A DNA stretch of 24,649 nt from Gnetum montanum (GCA_015680685.1 MNCI01026623.1:171857-196505), one strand, 5' to 3'; positions 1-10,745 are shown, counted from the stretch's first letter. Numbers and translations are program-made. Notes: generated by a model not told the origin, from the sequence alone.

Positions 1-298
1 TAAAATGCTCTTAAGGCTTTCAAACACAAGCTCTTCTATGGAAAAATTTTAATAGAAATTTTCTATCATGCAACAAGAACAATAAGAGCAATCTAAAAAT
101 CCCAAAATTACTTGCCAAGCATGATACTATCTAAACCACTAGCTAAACAATTTAAACAAAATAAAAATAATACTCATAACTCATAGGACTATGACAAAGA
201 GGCTGAAATCTTTTCTTTAGCAAGTCATCTTACAAGCAATCTTTCACAATTGCTTCTTTAGAAATCTTCCCAAGAGCCAACGTGAGTGATCCTCCAGT

Positions 299-388
299 GA
301 GAGCTCCTAGTTCCCAAGTGTTCCGAAGCGAGAGCTAGTAATCCCCTCATGAGAGTTAGTAGTCCCCCCGTGAGAGCTAGTAGTCCCC
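299..388. repeat. Short repeat cluster, four copies of a 17-bp motif
   Basis: A motif close to GAGAGCTAGTAGTCCCC occurs at 299-315, 330-346, 351-367 and 372-388. The last three copies are spaced exactly 21 bp apart. The first copy is the most diverged. No function is evident. Confidence 0.7.
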
Positions 389-574
389 AAATGTGTGATA
401 TTTTCTTCTTATCCCTAAAGCCTTATTATAGTGTTCAAAAGGTAGTTACATATTTCAAAATATCTTAGCTAACTTCTCTCCCAAGTAAGAAAGATATAAC
501 TTGCCCAGTAAGTTAGGTGATCTTACTTGCCCAACAAGTTAGGTAAGTTACAAAAATTTTGGGTCGTTGTAACC

Positions 575-706
575 ACCATAGAGATAAAAAAGTTGCAATT
601 GACAAGTGTTCCATTTAGTTGCCAAGTGGCCCTTCAGTCGCCAAGTGGTCACCATAGAGACAAAAAAGTTGTAGTTGACAAGTGGCCTTTTTAGTTGCCA
701 AATGTC
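575..706. repeat. 76-bp-period imperfect direct duplication
   Basis: A block of about 56 bp beginning ACCATAGAGA recurs at 575 and at 651. Both copies continue through AAAAAAGTTG, GACAAGTG and TTTAGTTGCCAA with a few substitutions. It looks like a local tandem duplication inside non-coding sequence. Confidence 0.7.
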
Positions 707-878
707 TTCATGATATTAAAATTAGTTATAAATATCATAGTTGTAACTATCTTAGGAAGTTATGACTTCTATAAGAAGTCATTATCACTATAAAAATACA
801 AAATTCACTCTTTATATATATAATAGAGTTATTAGGATCTATTGGGGAGTTATATATCGTTGGCCCTTAACTTGATGC

Positions 879-1100
879 TTACATCGTCTTGAATCTTTCT
901 TGACCCGCGATATTCCAGATTTGAAATTTTATCATCTTTCCATCCAACTCAAAAGTCTTAATTTTAAAGTCAACACCGATGATACTGACATAACTCTCTG
1001 CATATGAATCCTTTGTGAATCACAGCAGAAGGCATGACTTTCCAATGACAGAGTCTCCAACGAGTAAGATCTTGAACAAATAATCGCAATCAGTGCTCAT
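879..1100 (-). pseudogene. Rab1/RabD-type small GTPase, N-terminal fragment
   Basis: Reading the minus strand from an ATG at 1100 gives 73 codons that closely follow the N-terminal third of a Rab1/YPT1 (plant RabD) GTPase, which directs ER-to-Golgi vesicle traffic. The DYLFK start and the P-loop GDSVIGKS are recognisable, followed by a switch I region ([16 protein letters not shown]) and a switch II region ([10 protein letters not shown]). Codon 27 is TGA where the family has Arg, as expected for CGA to TGA. The switch I Thr that binds magnesium is Ile, and the WDTAGQ motif reads WNIAGQ. The remaining two thirds of the protein is absent. The match stops at GTAAGC, which could be a splice donor, so this may be a genomic exon fragment rather than a processed copy. 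It is non-functional as it stands. Confidence 0.85.
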
Positions 1101-1215
1101 CTTTGGTACCCACAGCAAATAATGCCAAGGTCGAATGACAAAGCAATTTCAACTGAGTAGATCAATAAGCCAAGCTTCAAAAGTGCATACTTGATTCTCA
1201 TGTATTTTCAATAGC

Positions 1216-1853
1216 TAGCGATCAATGCATTGCCCACTACAACATCCAAATCAAACTGTGTTCTACAACCCAGTCATGCACAAACCCTACATTCCTATTC
1301 CAAAATTCACTGCATCCACTGAGCAAACTCAAAATAGTGACCCCATCAGGGTAGACCCTGACGTCCTACATGACTTCCAGAAATTCAAAAGCCTTGTCCA
1401 AGTATCCCTTCTCAACATAAGCCATCAAGCTGAGCTTTTTTGGCATGGAGATACACATTCTGGCCCTGGTGCAGGTCCCAGAGCATGGCGTAGGCCTTGG
1501 CCAGGAAAGGAAACATGAATTTATCGACGAAGATGCTTTTTTTTGTAGATTCTTTGAAAGGGACCTATGCAAGTGTAGGATATGATGAGCATGTTGTAAG
1601 CAAAAGCTGAAATAGGTGCTACGGTGTTTTGGAGAGAAAATTTAGCAAGCCGGATTTGGCCGTAGACTATGTACATGGCAATGATCTTGCTGAGAAGAGT
1701 TGAGTGCTTGGCATAGGGGCTGGTGACAAGCAGGTGGGCATCGATTTGTTGGCCCTGTGCAAGGGATCGATTGTTGATACAAGAATCAAGAAAGAAGATG
1801 TAGTCGTCTTTTGAGAGGGTTTAGCTGAGCTCCGTTTTGATGGTTTGGTAGAA
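1216..1853 (-). pseudogene. PPR (pentatricopeptide repeat) protein fragment, PLS-type
   Basis: The minus strand encodes pieces of a plant PPR protein, an RNA-binding organelle factor built from 35-residue helical repeats. From about 1850 it reads LDSCINNRSLAQGQQIDAHL, then LLSKIIAMYIVYGQIRLAKF, the usual opening of a PLS-class protein. Further pieces in other frames are FPFLAKAYAMLWDLHQGQNV (from 1528), KGYLDKAFEFLEVM and YPDGVTILSLLSGCSE, and DLDVVVGNALI near 1225. The pieces are in order but need at least three frame changes, and a TAG interrupts the EVM/DVR junction. No start codon or C-terminal E or DYW domain is seen. It lies on the same strand as the Rab fragment and about 115 bp upstream of it in that orientation. 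Confidence 0.85.
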
Positions 1854-2956
1854 GGGTAACGCCCTATCTTTTCCGTTGCCCTTCCTCCATTTGCGGCATA
1901 ATCCCTTCATTCCCACCTATGATCACGATCATGTCATGTTTCGGAACACATGTTCCATGTAGATGGATGGATGTTAGTTCATTCGTCAGCTTTGTCATTT
2001 AACTGTAACGTCCATGAACTGCCACCACCGTAATCATCGTCATTGGCACCGGCCGTGAAGTGCTACTGTTCATGTTGCAACAACATGAAGTGCCATCTCT
2101 ATCTCTGGAAATTGCTTTGTAGAGACTACAACCACAGGAGTCAGCATGGGCATGGAGCTAGTGTTTCCATGAAATGATTATCATAGTTGATGTTGTTGAT
2201 GGCCGTCATTACCTTAGCTACTTCCCAGCCGTCCCTTCACAACTGACTACGTTCGGCACAACGGCAGCAATTGCAGATCCATGTGCTGAGTTTGTAGCAT
2301 GAGTTGGCAATGTGAAGAACAGATAGCAGAGAATCTCTAGGCACTCTGCTACTCCCATGGCAGTGGCACAAGTTTTTCAATCCATGCTGAACTCCATCCC
2401 GGGTAATGGCATCTATGATTTTATGGAATGGCTTAGGTTGCCTTGTCTTGCGTGCTTTCAATCCATTTAAACAACGTTCCACGTGGAGGATTTTCTTGGG
2501 CTTTTAATAAAATAATATATGAAAACATTTTTGAATTTGGAACTTAGAATCATTGATAAATGTCTTAGCTTGGCAGCTGGTAACATTTGCAAACACAGAT
2601 GCAAATAACCCTCATACCTTGAAAGAAAAACTCAGGACCTCAGCTTGGTTACATATACTACCTAGTATATGATATTGTTGTAATAATCAAATATAATGTC
2701 TCCATTGCTGTGCATTCTGCAACAACCATCTTTTTCACCCTGTATCTAGGGTACTGAGCATCATGGATTTTACTCCACCTCATGGCGTCCTCACACAACT
2801 TTGGATGCACTGATTATAAAATAAATAAAACTAATTCATGGTAATGTCTCAAAAATCTTGATTTCTTATTAGCGTCTACCAAATACAGCCCTTGTTTCTA
2901 GAAAATCATATCTTAGAACACTTGAATTAGGTCTCCATCCTCTAAATTCTTCATGC
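1854..2956. other. No recognised gene
   Basis: This kilobase has no recognisable family. A minus-strand reading frame of about 80 codons at 2237-2482 is open but unlike anything I know. A shorter minus-strand stretch near 2700-2815 reads like protein (for example AMRWSKIHDAQYPRYRVKK) with no family I can name. The rest is AT-rich and featureless. Confidence 0.5.
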
Positions 2957-3013
2957 ATGGCAGGATGCTTTGGACCATCTCTAATCTTAGAGCCATACTA
3001 TTCCATGAAATGG

Positions 3014-3150
3014 CCAAAATGTGCCAATAGATACCTAGTCTTCAAGGATGTTCGTGAGCATACAGACAAGTTCTCAACCAATTGGGAAGGGCCTTTCTTG
3101 ATCACTAAGGCCCTTGGAAATGGAGCCTTTAAAATAGTAGGCATGGATGG
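3014..3150 (+). pseudogene. Outer Ty3/gypsy element: integrase C-terminus, 5' piece
   Basis: The frame reads a GPY/F-type integrase C-terminal module, with VFKDVREH, FSTNWEGPF and NGAFKIV recognisable. The 125-bp match to the inner element's own integrase end (near 17900-18032) is clear but only roughly three quarters identical, so this is a related family, not the same one. The fragment stops at 3150 because the inner element inserted within these codons. It resumes at 21138. Upstream of about 3014 the homology ends abruptly, so the rest of the outer element's pol, gag and 5' LTR has been lost or lies elsewhere. Confidence 0.88.
3146..3150 (+). repeat. Target site duplication GATGG, left copy
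   Basis: GATGG lies immediately before the TG that starts the 5' LTR. The same five bases follow the CA that ends the 3' LTR. A 5-bp duplication is typical of Ty3/gypsy integrase. Confidence 0.93.
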
Positions 3151-3287
3151 TGAAACACCCCAAAATTCGAAGACATCCTTGCTTCACTAGGTCTTTGCAA
3201 TTCATGCAGTGTTATAGCAGTTCTTTAGGAGATGGATGCTTTGATTTTCAGACTGTCCGCTTCAACAAGTTTTTTAAGTCAAGGAGT

Positions 3288-3845
3288 CTTGCTATGCTAC
3301 GCTATGCTGTGTAGTGTAGCAAACTCCAGAAGAAGTTTGTAGAAGCACAGTGCTACGCTATGGTGTGCTACGCATTGTAGCAAAAGCTGGACAACTAGTC
3401 CCCTTGCCCGACTTCAAGTCCTTCGACAATGTCTCCTTATATCAAAAAGCAAAAAACTTGGAAAAATCAAGTCATGTTTGCTATTACACTATGCTAAGAT
3501 ACAAGGCACAATGAGGCATAAAAATTTTACAAAAGTGAAAGAAGGCATCTCAAAGGGCAGGATCAGGAAGTTTGGAAGTTTTGCAGTGCAAAAGGCAAAG
3601 TTTGCAGATTGGCGGTGTTATTGCGACTAAGGATAGCTGCTATGCTATGATACTTTACGTAGTGTAGCATAGCATAGAAAATCTACAACCAGTAGTCACA
3701 ACACTACGAAGGTTCCCAACACATGCAGCAGGACACAATGTAGATTTTTTGCTCCAAACTGACGGTTATGCTATGCTACGTTGCATAGCGTAGCACAGCG
3801 TAACAAAATGCTACGCCATGCCAAACATGCTATGCTACACAAAGT
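3288..3845. repeat. U3 cluster of GCTATGCTACG words in both orientations
   Basis: Words such as GCTATGCTAC, GTGTAGCATAGCATAG and CATAGCGTAGCAC recur around 3290-3385, 3640-3680 and 3765-3840. Because both orientations alternate, several can pair as short hairpins. The 3' LTR has the same cluster near 19700-20250. The same words also appear inside the element around 8980, 9075, 13250-13330 and 14055. Confidence 0.7.
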
Positions 3846-4054
3846 ATGGAAAGACTTGGTGAGCAGTTATGTGATATTAATGCACCTCACCTAATTGCAC
3901 CATTGCTTTAAAAATGTAATTATGACATGGTAGGTTTGTAATTACGGCGTGGTAGGCTTGCCCAATGGTCATGTAGGCATGTGCAGCATAGAAAAATCAG
4001 CATAGGCCCAAGGCATGTGGCATTCAAACCACATCTTTCATGCACCCTTGATCA

Positions 4055-4067
4055 TATAAATACCCTA
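4055..4067 (+). promoter_or_regulatory. TATA box of the 5' LTR
   Basis: TATAAATACCCTA lies about 900 bp into the LTR and is kept at the matching place in the 3' LTR (20464). This conservation and its position between U3-like repeats and the downstream R/U5 fit the core promoter for the genomic RNA. Confidence 0.7.
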
Positions 4068-4736
4068 GTGAACAATGGTAAAAGGGCTTTTGGGACTTGA
4101 GCTCTCTTTTTCCACTTTTAGTTCTAGTTTTTTGAGTAGTCTAGTTAGCTAACAATTTTGTTGGCTAACAAGCAAGCAAGATAGCATTGTAATCTCAAGC
4201 ATTCTAAGCTTCCTATTTCAACATTGTAAACAGTTAGCATTCTTAGTTGGCATTTCTTTATGCTCTTTCCTACCACCTTGGTAGCACTTTATATTGTTAA
4301 CGCCTGAGTCTACGTTCAAGCACACAGTCGTCTCGGTGTACATGTCTTGGTTACCCTCGGGATCTTTGCACTTCCTAGTGCTGTGCAACCGATTGTATCC
4401 ATCTTAACAGAGCAAAGTTGTAGCTCTGAAGCGGTGCATTTTTCTAACTACAGTTTACTTATTCTCCTTCTTATTGTTGAATTTTACACTATTTTCTTCC
4501 TCTTTTACATTCAAGCATCACTTCGCGACATCAATTTCATTTTCAAATCACACATTACAAAAGGTTATACAGACACTGAATATGTCCTTGTATGATCGAC
4601 CAGATCATTCAGGGCACCCCATTTCCGTCCCATCCAGCATAGCCCTCCTACAGAAATGGGGTTAAGACTATCAGCAATCGATGATCCATCGACGTTCTTT
4701 TCCAACCGCTGACATTTTTAGTCACTACAGTTTTTC

Positions 4737-4754
4737 TGGCACTAGAAGGAGGGT
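4737..4754 (+). other. Candidate primer binding site
   Basis: TGGCACTAGAAGGAGGG starts seven bases after the LTR end. A TGG (the complement of the tRNA CCA tail) just inside the 5' LTR is the expected position for minus-strand priming. I cannot name the tRNA from the sequence, and mutation may have altered the match. Confidence 0.5.
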
Positions 4755-4804
4755 TTTTGATGCCCTTTTTGCATGTCACGGTAGTTCTATAAGCCTTCTG
4801 CACC

Positions 4805-5079
4805 CTGATACGCATTGGCATAAACTTGACACTCATCTGTGGTTGTTTCTGCATCGTGCAGTGTAGATCGGTCACCTCGATGGTTCCTCGAGAGCCTTAC
4901 AAGACATAAAGCCTCTAGTTGCTAGCTGACTTGCCTATCCTATGGTAGTCTTGCATGCATTCCATACCCTATCACCCACTAGCATGAACGTGACACCCTT
5001 TTGTGGTTGTTTATGCATCGTCTGGTACAGGTCAGTCACCTCGATGGCTCCTCAGGAGCCCTGCAAGACATAAAGCTTC
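4805..5079 (+). repeat. Leader duplication, 164-bp period
   Basis: A block of about 110 bp is present twice in the untranslated leader. TGTGGTTGTTTCTGCATCGT at 4838 recurs as TGTGGTTGTTTATGCATCGT at 5002. AAGACATAAAGC at 4901 recurs at 5065. Both copies hold GGTCACCTCGATGG-type sequence and a short palindromic segment (CTCGAG, or CTCCTCAGGAG). This area normally holds packaging and dimerisation signals, but no role can be shown. Confidence 0.8.
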
Positions 5080-5186
5080 TTTTTGATTACTTGCCAAATT
5101 TTTTGTTCTTTCCATTCACAAAAATTTTTAGCTTTCTAGTTTCCTTGCTTTTTTTTGTGTTTGCAAAACTGTCTAGCTTAGTAACA

Positions 5187-8048
5187 ATGACTTCCCAAAC
5201 TACTGCTACTAACACCTTCAACGTGGAGGTTCCCATCATGGTTGAACCTAATGCTGGAAACACGGCAATCCATTAGGATCCAAAACTGGGGACTTGAGGG
5301 CTTGGCCCAACAACATGAGTGCTACAACTTCCTTTGTGCAAAGGTTCAGGCAAACCTGCCTTTGGATATACACGAATTCGAGGGCAAATGTAGCTTTGAG
5401 TCCACTTACTACAATGGGAAGGACTTTGTTCCCACTCCCGGCACTTCCATACCTTTAACACAGATAAACCAAAGGCTTCTAGACCAACTAATCCAGTTTG
5501 CTAAGCTTAGGGAGCAACAGGACATAGTGTAAAACCATGATGATGCCTTTTAGGCTAGATAGGAGGAACTTGATTCCCAATCCGATGAGGGAGGTCAAAC
5601 CAACCTCGTTCCTATCCCTCCTACCTAGTCCTTCTGAGCCAACCCATTGCCTATCACCACACCCTTTGTCATCACTCCTACACTCCCGCAACCTACAACT
5701 ACAACCGCAATGGATAGCCATGTTACCTTCCCAGCGTATCAAAGCCCATATTCTCCTATTTCAATTGCAGCAACTATGCCTTTGCAAACTATTCAGAAGT
5801 CCATTCTTGTAGCGTGTCACACACTAATCACAACTACCCTACCACATATTCACATTGTACCTAGTTTGTAGTTGTACGCAACTTTTGTTTCGATTCCTAC
5901 ATTCACATCTATTCTACCCACCGTGGTGGGCCCGAGCCTGTTCATGTGGTGGATCCCATTCACTTCTTCGCCTATTCCACAACCTTCACAGATGTCTCAT
6001 TATGTTCGTTCTCAAACCTACCAAACCCCAAAAATGGTACAACCTAACACAGGGCTATGGTCTATTCCTCCAGTGACACAAGCAGCCTATTTGGTGACTC
6101 AAACAGCGGTTGCTACTCCAATAGCACCACCTGCCAGGTGGTGGACAATGAAAGTAGCACGTTTCACGGGGGCTACCCCGATGGTACCATTGATGGGTCA
6201 AACCACCACCCTTGCCATTCCATAGGTGGGGGCTGCCTCGGCAGTTCCCCAACCACCTACACTGTTGCAGGGTTTGGATCAAGCGTTCTAGCTTATCCAG
6301 ACCCTCATTGAGGAAATCAAATGCCTCAAGGCTATCGGGTCTGACACTGTACAAGTCATCTACTTTTACTAGGACGACCCCACCAGCCTTGCAATCCCTG
6401 CTCTGATGTTACCTGTAGGGATGTCTCTCCCATACTTCACGAAGTACAATGGGGAGGGGGATCCCAATGCATATCTAGTTACCTTTAGGTCTGATTCTCT
6501 TCTATTGCAATAATGGCCACACATGATTATTCATGTCTTTGCCATGTCCCTAGCCGGGAGAGCCTTAGATTGATATCACATGCTGCCACACTCATCCATT
6601 TCAACTCTAGAAAAGCTTTTGACCCAGTTCGTTATGTGCTTCAAGTACAACTTGAAGTCAGAGATCATGCTAGACCAGTTGATGAGTGTAAAGTAGGAGA
6701 CTCTAGAACCAATCTAGAAGTTCATCCAGTGATGGAGCACAACCCTTAACAAAATCCACAAGCCCATCGTGGAAGCCCACTTTTTGGCCATCTTTAAGGA
6801 TGAAGTGAATGACTTTATCAAGTCTAAACTATACTACCTTTCCCCTTGCACTCTTAGTCAAGCCTTTGCTTACACTAAGAGTATACAAGATGTGGCTAAG
6901 GTGAGCAAAGACGCAGCCTACATTTCTTACAAAAATAGCTTCAAAAAGAAGGACAACGGTAAGGCCCCAACGACTACAGTGGCCACTGTGGCAACCGAGG
7001 CCAAGCCTAGACCTAGTAACAATGGTAACAAGAACAACAAAAAACCGATCGTACCCATAGCTAACCCCATGCCCAATCAGGGAAACATGTTGCAACCTCC
7101 AGTACCCACACCTGAGACATCTACACAACCCAAACCAAACTTTGAGTGTAAAGATCACTCAAAGTACACCCCACTACCTCTCAATCCTTCGAAACTTCTG
7201 AAGCAACTACTGGTAGCGGGGCACATTCAACATAAGAAGATGTCAGAAGAAGCAAGTAGGAGACATTAACGCTACTCCAAGCTCCTTAGGAACCCCTCCT
7301 TGTCTCTATCCAATGAGCCCCCAATTCCTAAGGGTTTCTAGTTGGACAGGTTTTGTGACTATCACCAACAGTGTGGTCACAACACAAATTATTATTTAGC
7401 ATTGCAGGATGACATGCAGAGGTTGATCGACTAGGGAAAACTAGTGTTGGATGAAAGCAACCTAGTACATCCTAAAAACCAATGTATGCATGTCTACATA
7501 GACCCCCTCAATGCCAACAGTGCTGGTTACATCATCAATGCCATTGACATTGATAGTGATCCTAGGCAAGCCTAGTAGCCATTTGTGCTCCGTGTGCCTC
7601 AACGTAGTGCACTAGCACCACGAGTGGCTAATCAAAGCTCACAATAGTCGTTCGTCCTTAGAGTCCCTCCATGACCGTCCATCTCTATGCCACCTATTAG
7701 TGAAACCATGCTACTTCGCCTACTAATACCATTAGCTCCTTTCACCATTAAGGGGCCAAGTCCTTCGACAGCCCCCACCCTGCATAAGATAGCTAAACAA
7801 ACTTCTCGTCCTAAAAAATGAGAAGTGCATTTCGTAGGTGAGGCATCAAAGGGGAATACCACCCATGGTATTTCCAAGCCTACGTCTTTGCTCCCTACAT
7901 CTACATCCTTGTCACTAAAGAAGAACGTTGCTATAACTGAACAGTCTGCGCCACCCTGCCAAAAAGGGTTTGAACCTAGATTCGAAGTTGACCCTCCTCG
8001 GGAAATTCATCTTTTGGGATGAATAGAAGAAGAGGAAAGTGCTAAATA
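5187..8048 (+). pseudogene. gag: gag (capsid/nucleocapsid) of the inner element
   Basis: Gag forms the particle that packages the element's RNA. The ATG at 5187 (AACAATGAC) gives MTSQTTATN but runs into stops after about 30 codons. From 5242 the next frame carries the rest, so a frameshift lies around 5240-5280. A low-complexity Pro/Thr-rich stretch follows to about 6300. The retrotransposon gag domain starts near 6415 (MSLPYFTKYNGEGDPNAYL) and continues through VFAMSLAGRALD, LDQLMSVK and TTLNKIHKPIVEAH. A nucleocapsid-like knuckle lies near 7345-7440 (RFCDYHQQCGHNT), but its expected second Cys is Tyr. Numerous in-frame stops occur. Apart from the 5' shift the frame holds until a run of seven G at 8049-8055. 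Confidence 0.88.
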
Positions 8049-8055
8049 GGGGGGG
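8049..8055 (+). other. G7 run where gag and protease frames separate
   Basis: Upstream codons fit frame 1 up to a stop beside this run. Downstream protease codons fit frame 2 directly after it. Six G would join the two frames, so one inserted G explains the break. A sequencing error in the homopolymer or a programmed shift are alternatives. Confidence 0.6.
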
Positions 8056-8728
8056 TGGCCAAGACCTTTTGGATGCCCTCACTCAGGTCAAGCAGGCTTT
8101 AAAATAGAAAAACACTACACTGAGCCTGTATGACCTGATCATGGTGTCTGTCCCCCACTACGAGGCTCTGATCTACATGTTGATAGTGATTCCAATCAAC
8201 AAAGACATGCCAGCGGAAGAGGAAGAGATCCACTTGGTCATGCTGCCCTCTACACTCATAGAGCCTAAGCCATCCTAATTAACTTTCAACGATGACACCA
8301 TTAAGGAAGATCCCAAAAGGGGTCAGGTGACGGTAGCACCCCTTTTTATCACAATTCGGATCGGCCAACACCAGATCCAAAGGGTACACGTTGATGATGG
8401 AGCTGCCATGAATGTCATCCCCTTCCCTATTATGGATAAGCTCAGCTTGGTCAACCAGATCAAACCCACAACGATGTCATGCCTAAGGTCATTCAATGGG
8501 ACACGCGTCCTAGTGAAAGACACCATCTACATAGACTTCATAGCAGGGGACCAGTTCCCCACGAGAGCAACGTTCATCGTGGTTGAGGAAATGTCCAGGT
8601 TTAACCTGATCTTGGGGAGATCATGGTTAGCACAACTTAGTGCTTTCTCCTCACCCATACATCAGGAAATCCACCTACCATATGCGGGCAGGGAGGTGGT
8701 GATCCATGGTGACGAAGTAGCAGCATAA
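8050..8728 (+). pseudogene. Retropepsin-type aspartic protease of the inner element
   Basis: This frame, offset by one from gag, begins at the G run with DLLDALTQVKQALK and an acidic region. The protease domain follows at 8327-8728. Protease cleaves the gag-pol polyprotein. The active-site loop reads VHVDDGAAMNVIPF, where the family has D-[ST/G]-G-[AS], so the aspartate and glycine remain. The flap and ILGRSWL motif (near 8610-8630) are also present. Stops occur at about 8108 and 8278, and the segment ends at a TAA at 8728. It would normally be fused to gag, and only a single extra base at 8049-8055 separates the two frames. Confidence 0.88.
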
Positions 8729-9688
8729 GCTATCAGTAACATAGACATAGAGTAGGGTTCAGAGGTCATAACCTCTGAGAATGAAGTGCCTACTTACACA
8801 CATGTTAACCATCCAACAGGAGAATAGGCCAAATAGGCTGGTCTCCAAAATGAAAGCATATGGGTTGATTTGCATTTTCAAGCAGGGGACAATGATGTTA
8901 ATGAATGATGTTAATGAGGGCCCTGGCAGAACACCTTGGCCTTATGTTCCACTCAACCCATGGTGGGTCAAGAAGTAGTTATGCATAGCGTAGCAACCCC
9001 ATTGGTTCCTACCCAGTTTCCATCCCTTGTACGTTCACCACTTTTTTCTTTGTTAACATACCATCCTTTTGGCATGCTATGCTATGGCCTGAAATGGCCT
9101 AAAACTATACTACGCTATGGCCTGAAACGACCTAGAACTAGCAATGACCCAAAATGGCCTAAAACTAGCATGAATTACTAGTTAGCCATTATTCAAGTTG
9201 TTAACATATCATCTCTTTGGCATGTTAAAGAAAGACCCGAAATGGCCTAAAACTAGCAATGGCCCAAAATGGCCTAAAACTAGCACATGAAAGCATGAAC
9301 ATTTTACTAGAAACATAGCATGTATACAATGTGCAAGGTAACGCAGAACCAATTTCTGTTTCACAAAATCCTCTTTTCTTGATTCAAAACTATTGTCTTT
9401 TAAACAATGTTTGCAAAATTTTTTACACAAAAATTCAAAATTCCAAAAAAAAAATCCCATTTTATCATGGGTTGTCCCTATTCACATCATCTTCACCTTT
9501 CATTTTTACATCATTTCCTTTTTTCATCGCCTTCCCATACATTGTCCTCTGTTGATTCTTCATTTCTTCCCTCTATGGGTCCTACACCCTCATCTGGAGC
9601 CTGCATCGTAGGGGTGGAGCGGTCAGCTAGGAAAACAAATGCAAACTACAATAGAGCATAAGCATTAACACGGTAGAAGGAAACTAAC
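8729..9688 (+). other. Non-coding interval with TAAACTAGC repeats
   Basis: No domain is recognisable on either strand after the protease. Between about 9075 and 9290 the phrase ATGGCCTAAAACTAGCA recurs at intervals of about 27-33 bp (near 9101, 9134, 9162, 9250 and 9277), mixed with GCTATGCTATG words. The stretch 9300-9560 is AT-rich. The end of the minus-strand gene lies at about 9689. Confidence 0.6.
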
Positions 9689-10506
9689 CTAAGAAGGGCC
9701 TGGGTTCGTCTCAAAGGGTATCTGGTCTAAATTGAGGTTGAGGCGATGCTAGAACTCCTTGGTGATGTCCACCCAGTGCCTATTGCTTGGTTCAACATCT
9801 ATAGTAGTTGTCTCCCTTTTAGCGATTTTCCACCTTGGTGGTCCCAAAGAAAAGGAGACGGTTGCGGTCTCTCTTGTGGGAAGGTCCACTTTCAAGTCAA
9901 GAGATTCCGTAACCTTTACCTGCTCCTTGAACTTGGCATAGGCCTCAGAAGCGTTAATGGCATTTATGAATGCTTCATACGTAAACACCTCCACAACAGT
10001 GTCCCTGTATAGTTTATGATGGGTGGCATTTTCTCATTTATACATGTGTTTGTGGTTTTTCTGGGACTGTCCCCATTCGTAAACCTTGGCACTAAAGTCT
10101 TTCAAATCTTGACACTTCTGGACTAGCAAATCCATCTGTATCTGCTGTTATATTATTTCATAGGTGGCTTTGACGTTCTAACATGTGACTGTCCAAAAAC
10201 TAGCGTAGTCTATTACAGCCATGTGCTAGTCCTCATTGTTAGTGTCATGGCCTATGAGGAATTCATTCCTTGACTTGAGATCCTCCACCTTAGCACTCAG
10301 GTCAGCCTCCCTTTGCTTAGTCCTTTGGACCCATTTCCACAGGTCCTCGTTGATGCGCTTATACTCCCACAAGGAGCGTGCTGAGTGCAAAATACTTTTG
10401 CAAGCCTTGTCATACATGCGAAGAGACACCTTGGTCAATTCAGGCGAGAATGTAGGAATGACACCAAATTTCAAAGGTTGTGTCGGGTCCCATTTGAGTC
10501 GAGAGG
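9689..10506 (-). pseudogene. Last exon of the antisense gene: coiled coil plus C-terminal domain
   Basis: One minus-strand frame runs from 10506 to about 9689. It begins RLKWDPTQPLKFGVIPTFSP, then a long heptad-like stretch (LWKWVQRTKQREADLSAKVE; later MDLLVQKCQDLKDFSAKVYE) typical of a coiled coil, then VFTYEAFINAINASEAYAKF and a basic/hydrophobic tail. Stops interrupt near 10224, 10165 and 10020. The true end is either the TAG at 9746-9748 or the one at 9689-9691. I do not recognise a family beyond the coiled coil. Confidence 0.65.
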
Positions 10507-10610
10507 CTACCATGACACAAAGAGCATAGCAATCGTGTTAGCATAGCAACAGTAGAAAATTTGAGGAATTCTAGCATAATAACATGATATCATCTAACAC
10601 TACTACTTAC
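10507..10610 (-). other. Intron of the antisense gene (104 bp)
   Basis: On the minus strand it begins GTAAGTAGTAG after ACATAG and ends GTGTCATGGTAG. Joining 10611 to 10506 keeps the frame (QQVDPDI, then ASRLKWDPTQP). An ATG overlaps the acceptor but need not be a start. Confidence 0.75.
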
Positions 10611-10745
10611 CTATGTCAGGGTCCACTTGCTGGAGGTGGTTGATCATGTCATCAATGATTCCCTACATGAACGTAAACTTGTTAGGGATCTCGGCCCACG
10701 AATTTGCATGAATCGGAGAGGGTCCTGCAGTATCAACAGTAGCAC

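Larger units (their letters stand above)
1..870 (-). other. AT-rich non-coding stretch, possible LTR remnant
   Basis: No coding region was recognised here. On the minus strand the stretch reads like a decayed LTR or promoter region: TATA-like runs near 815-830, short direct repeats, and GAGAGCTAGTAGTCCCC-type repeats further on. It shows no evident similarity to the LTRs at 3151 or 22231, so it would belong to a different family. Neither end nor a target duplication could be defined. The LTR assignment is an inference from composition and repeat layout only. Confidence 0.25.
3151..4729 (+). repeat. 5' LTR of the inner element
   Basis: The 1,579-bp LTR starts TGAAACACCC and ends TCACTACA. It aligns along its whole length with 19564-21132. 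In the first 150 bp I count about 15 differences, 13 of them transitions. In about 100 bp near 4347 I count about nine. It contains a promoter-like TATAAATACCCTA at 4055 and a U3 rich in GCTATGCTACG-like words in both orientations. Confidence 0.95.

Noticed and set aside
1-870. 5' LTR of the outer element
   Set aside because: No evident sequence likeness to the presumed outer 3' LTR at 22231, and the features suggest opposite orientation.
3291-3310. Terminal inverted repeats of a DNA transposon or MITE from paired GCTATGCTACG words
   Set aside because: The words are many and scattered in both orientations inside the LTR, with no target duplication or defined ends.
4347-4595. 82-codon ORF in the 5' LTR, with a 78-codon partner at 20750 in the 3' LTR
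   Set aside because: The similarity follows from LTR identity, and the frame has no known domain and ends differently in the two copies. I did not treat it as a gene.
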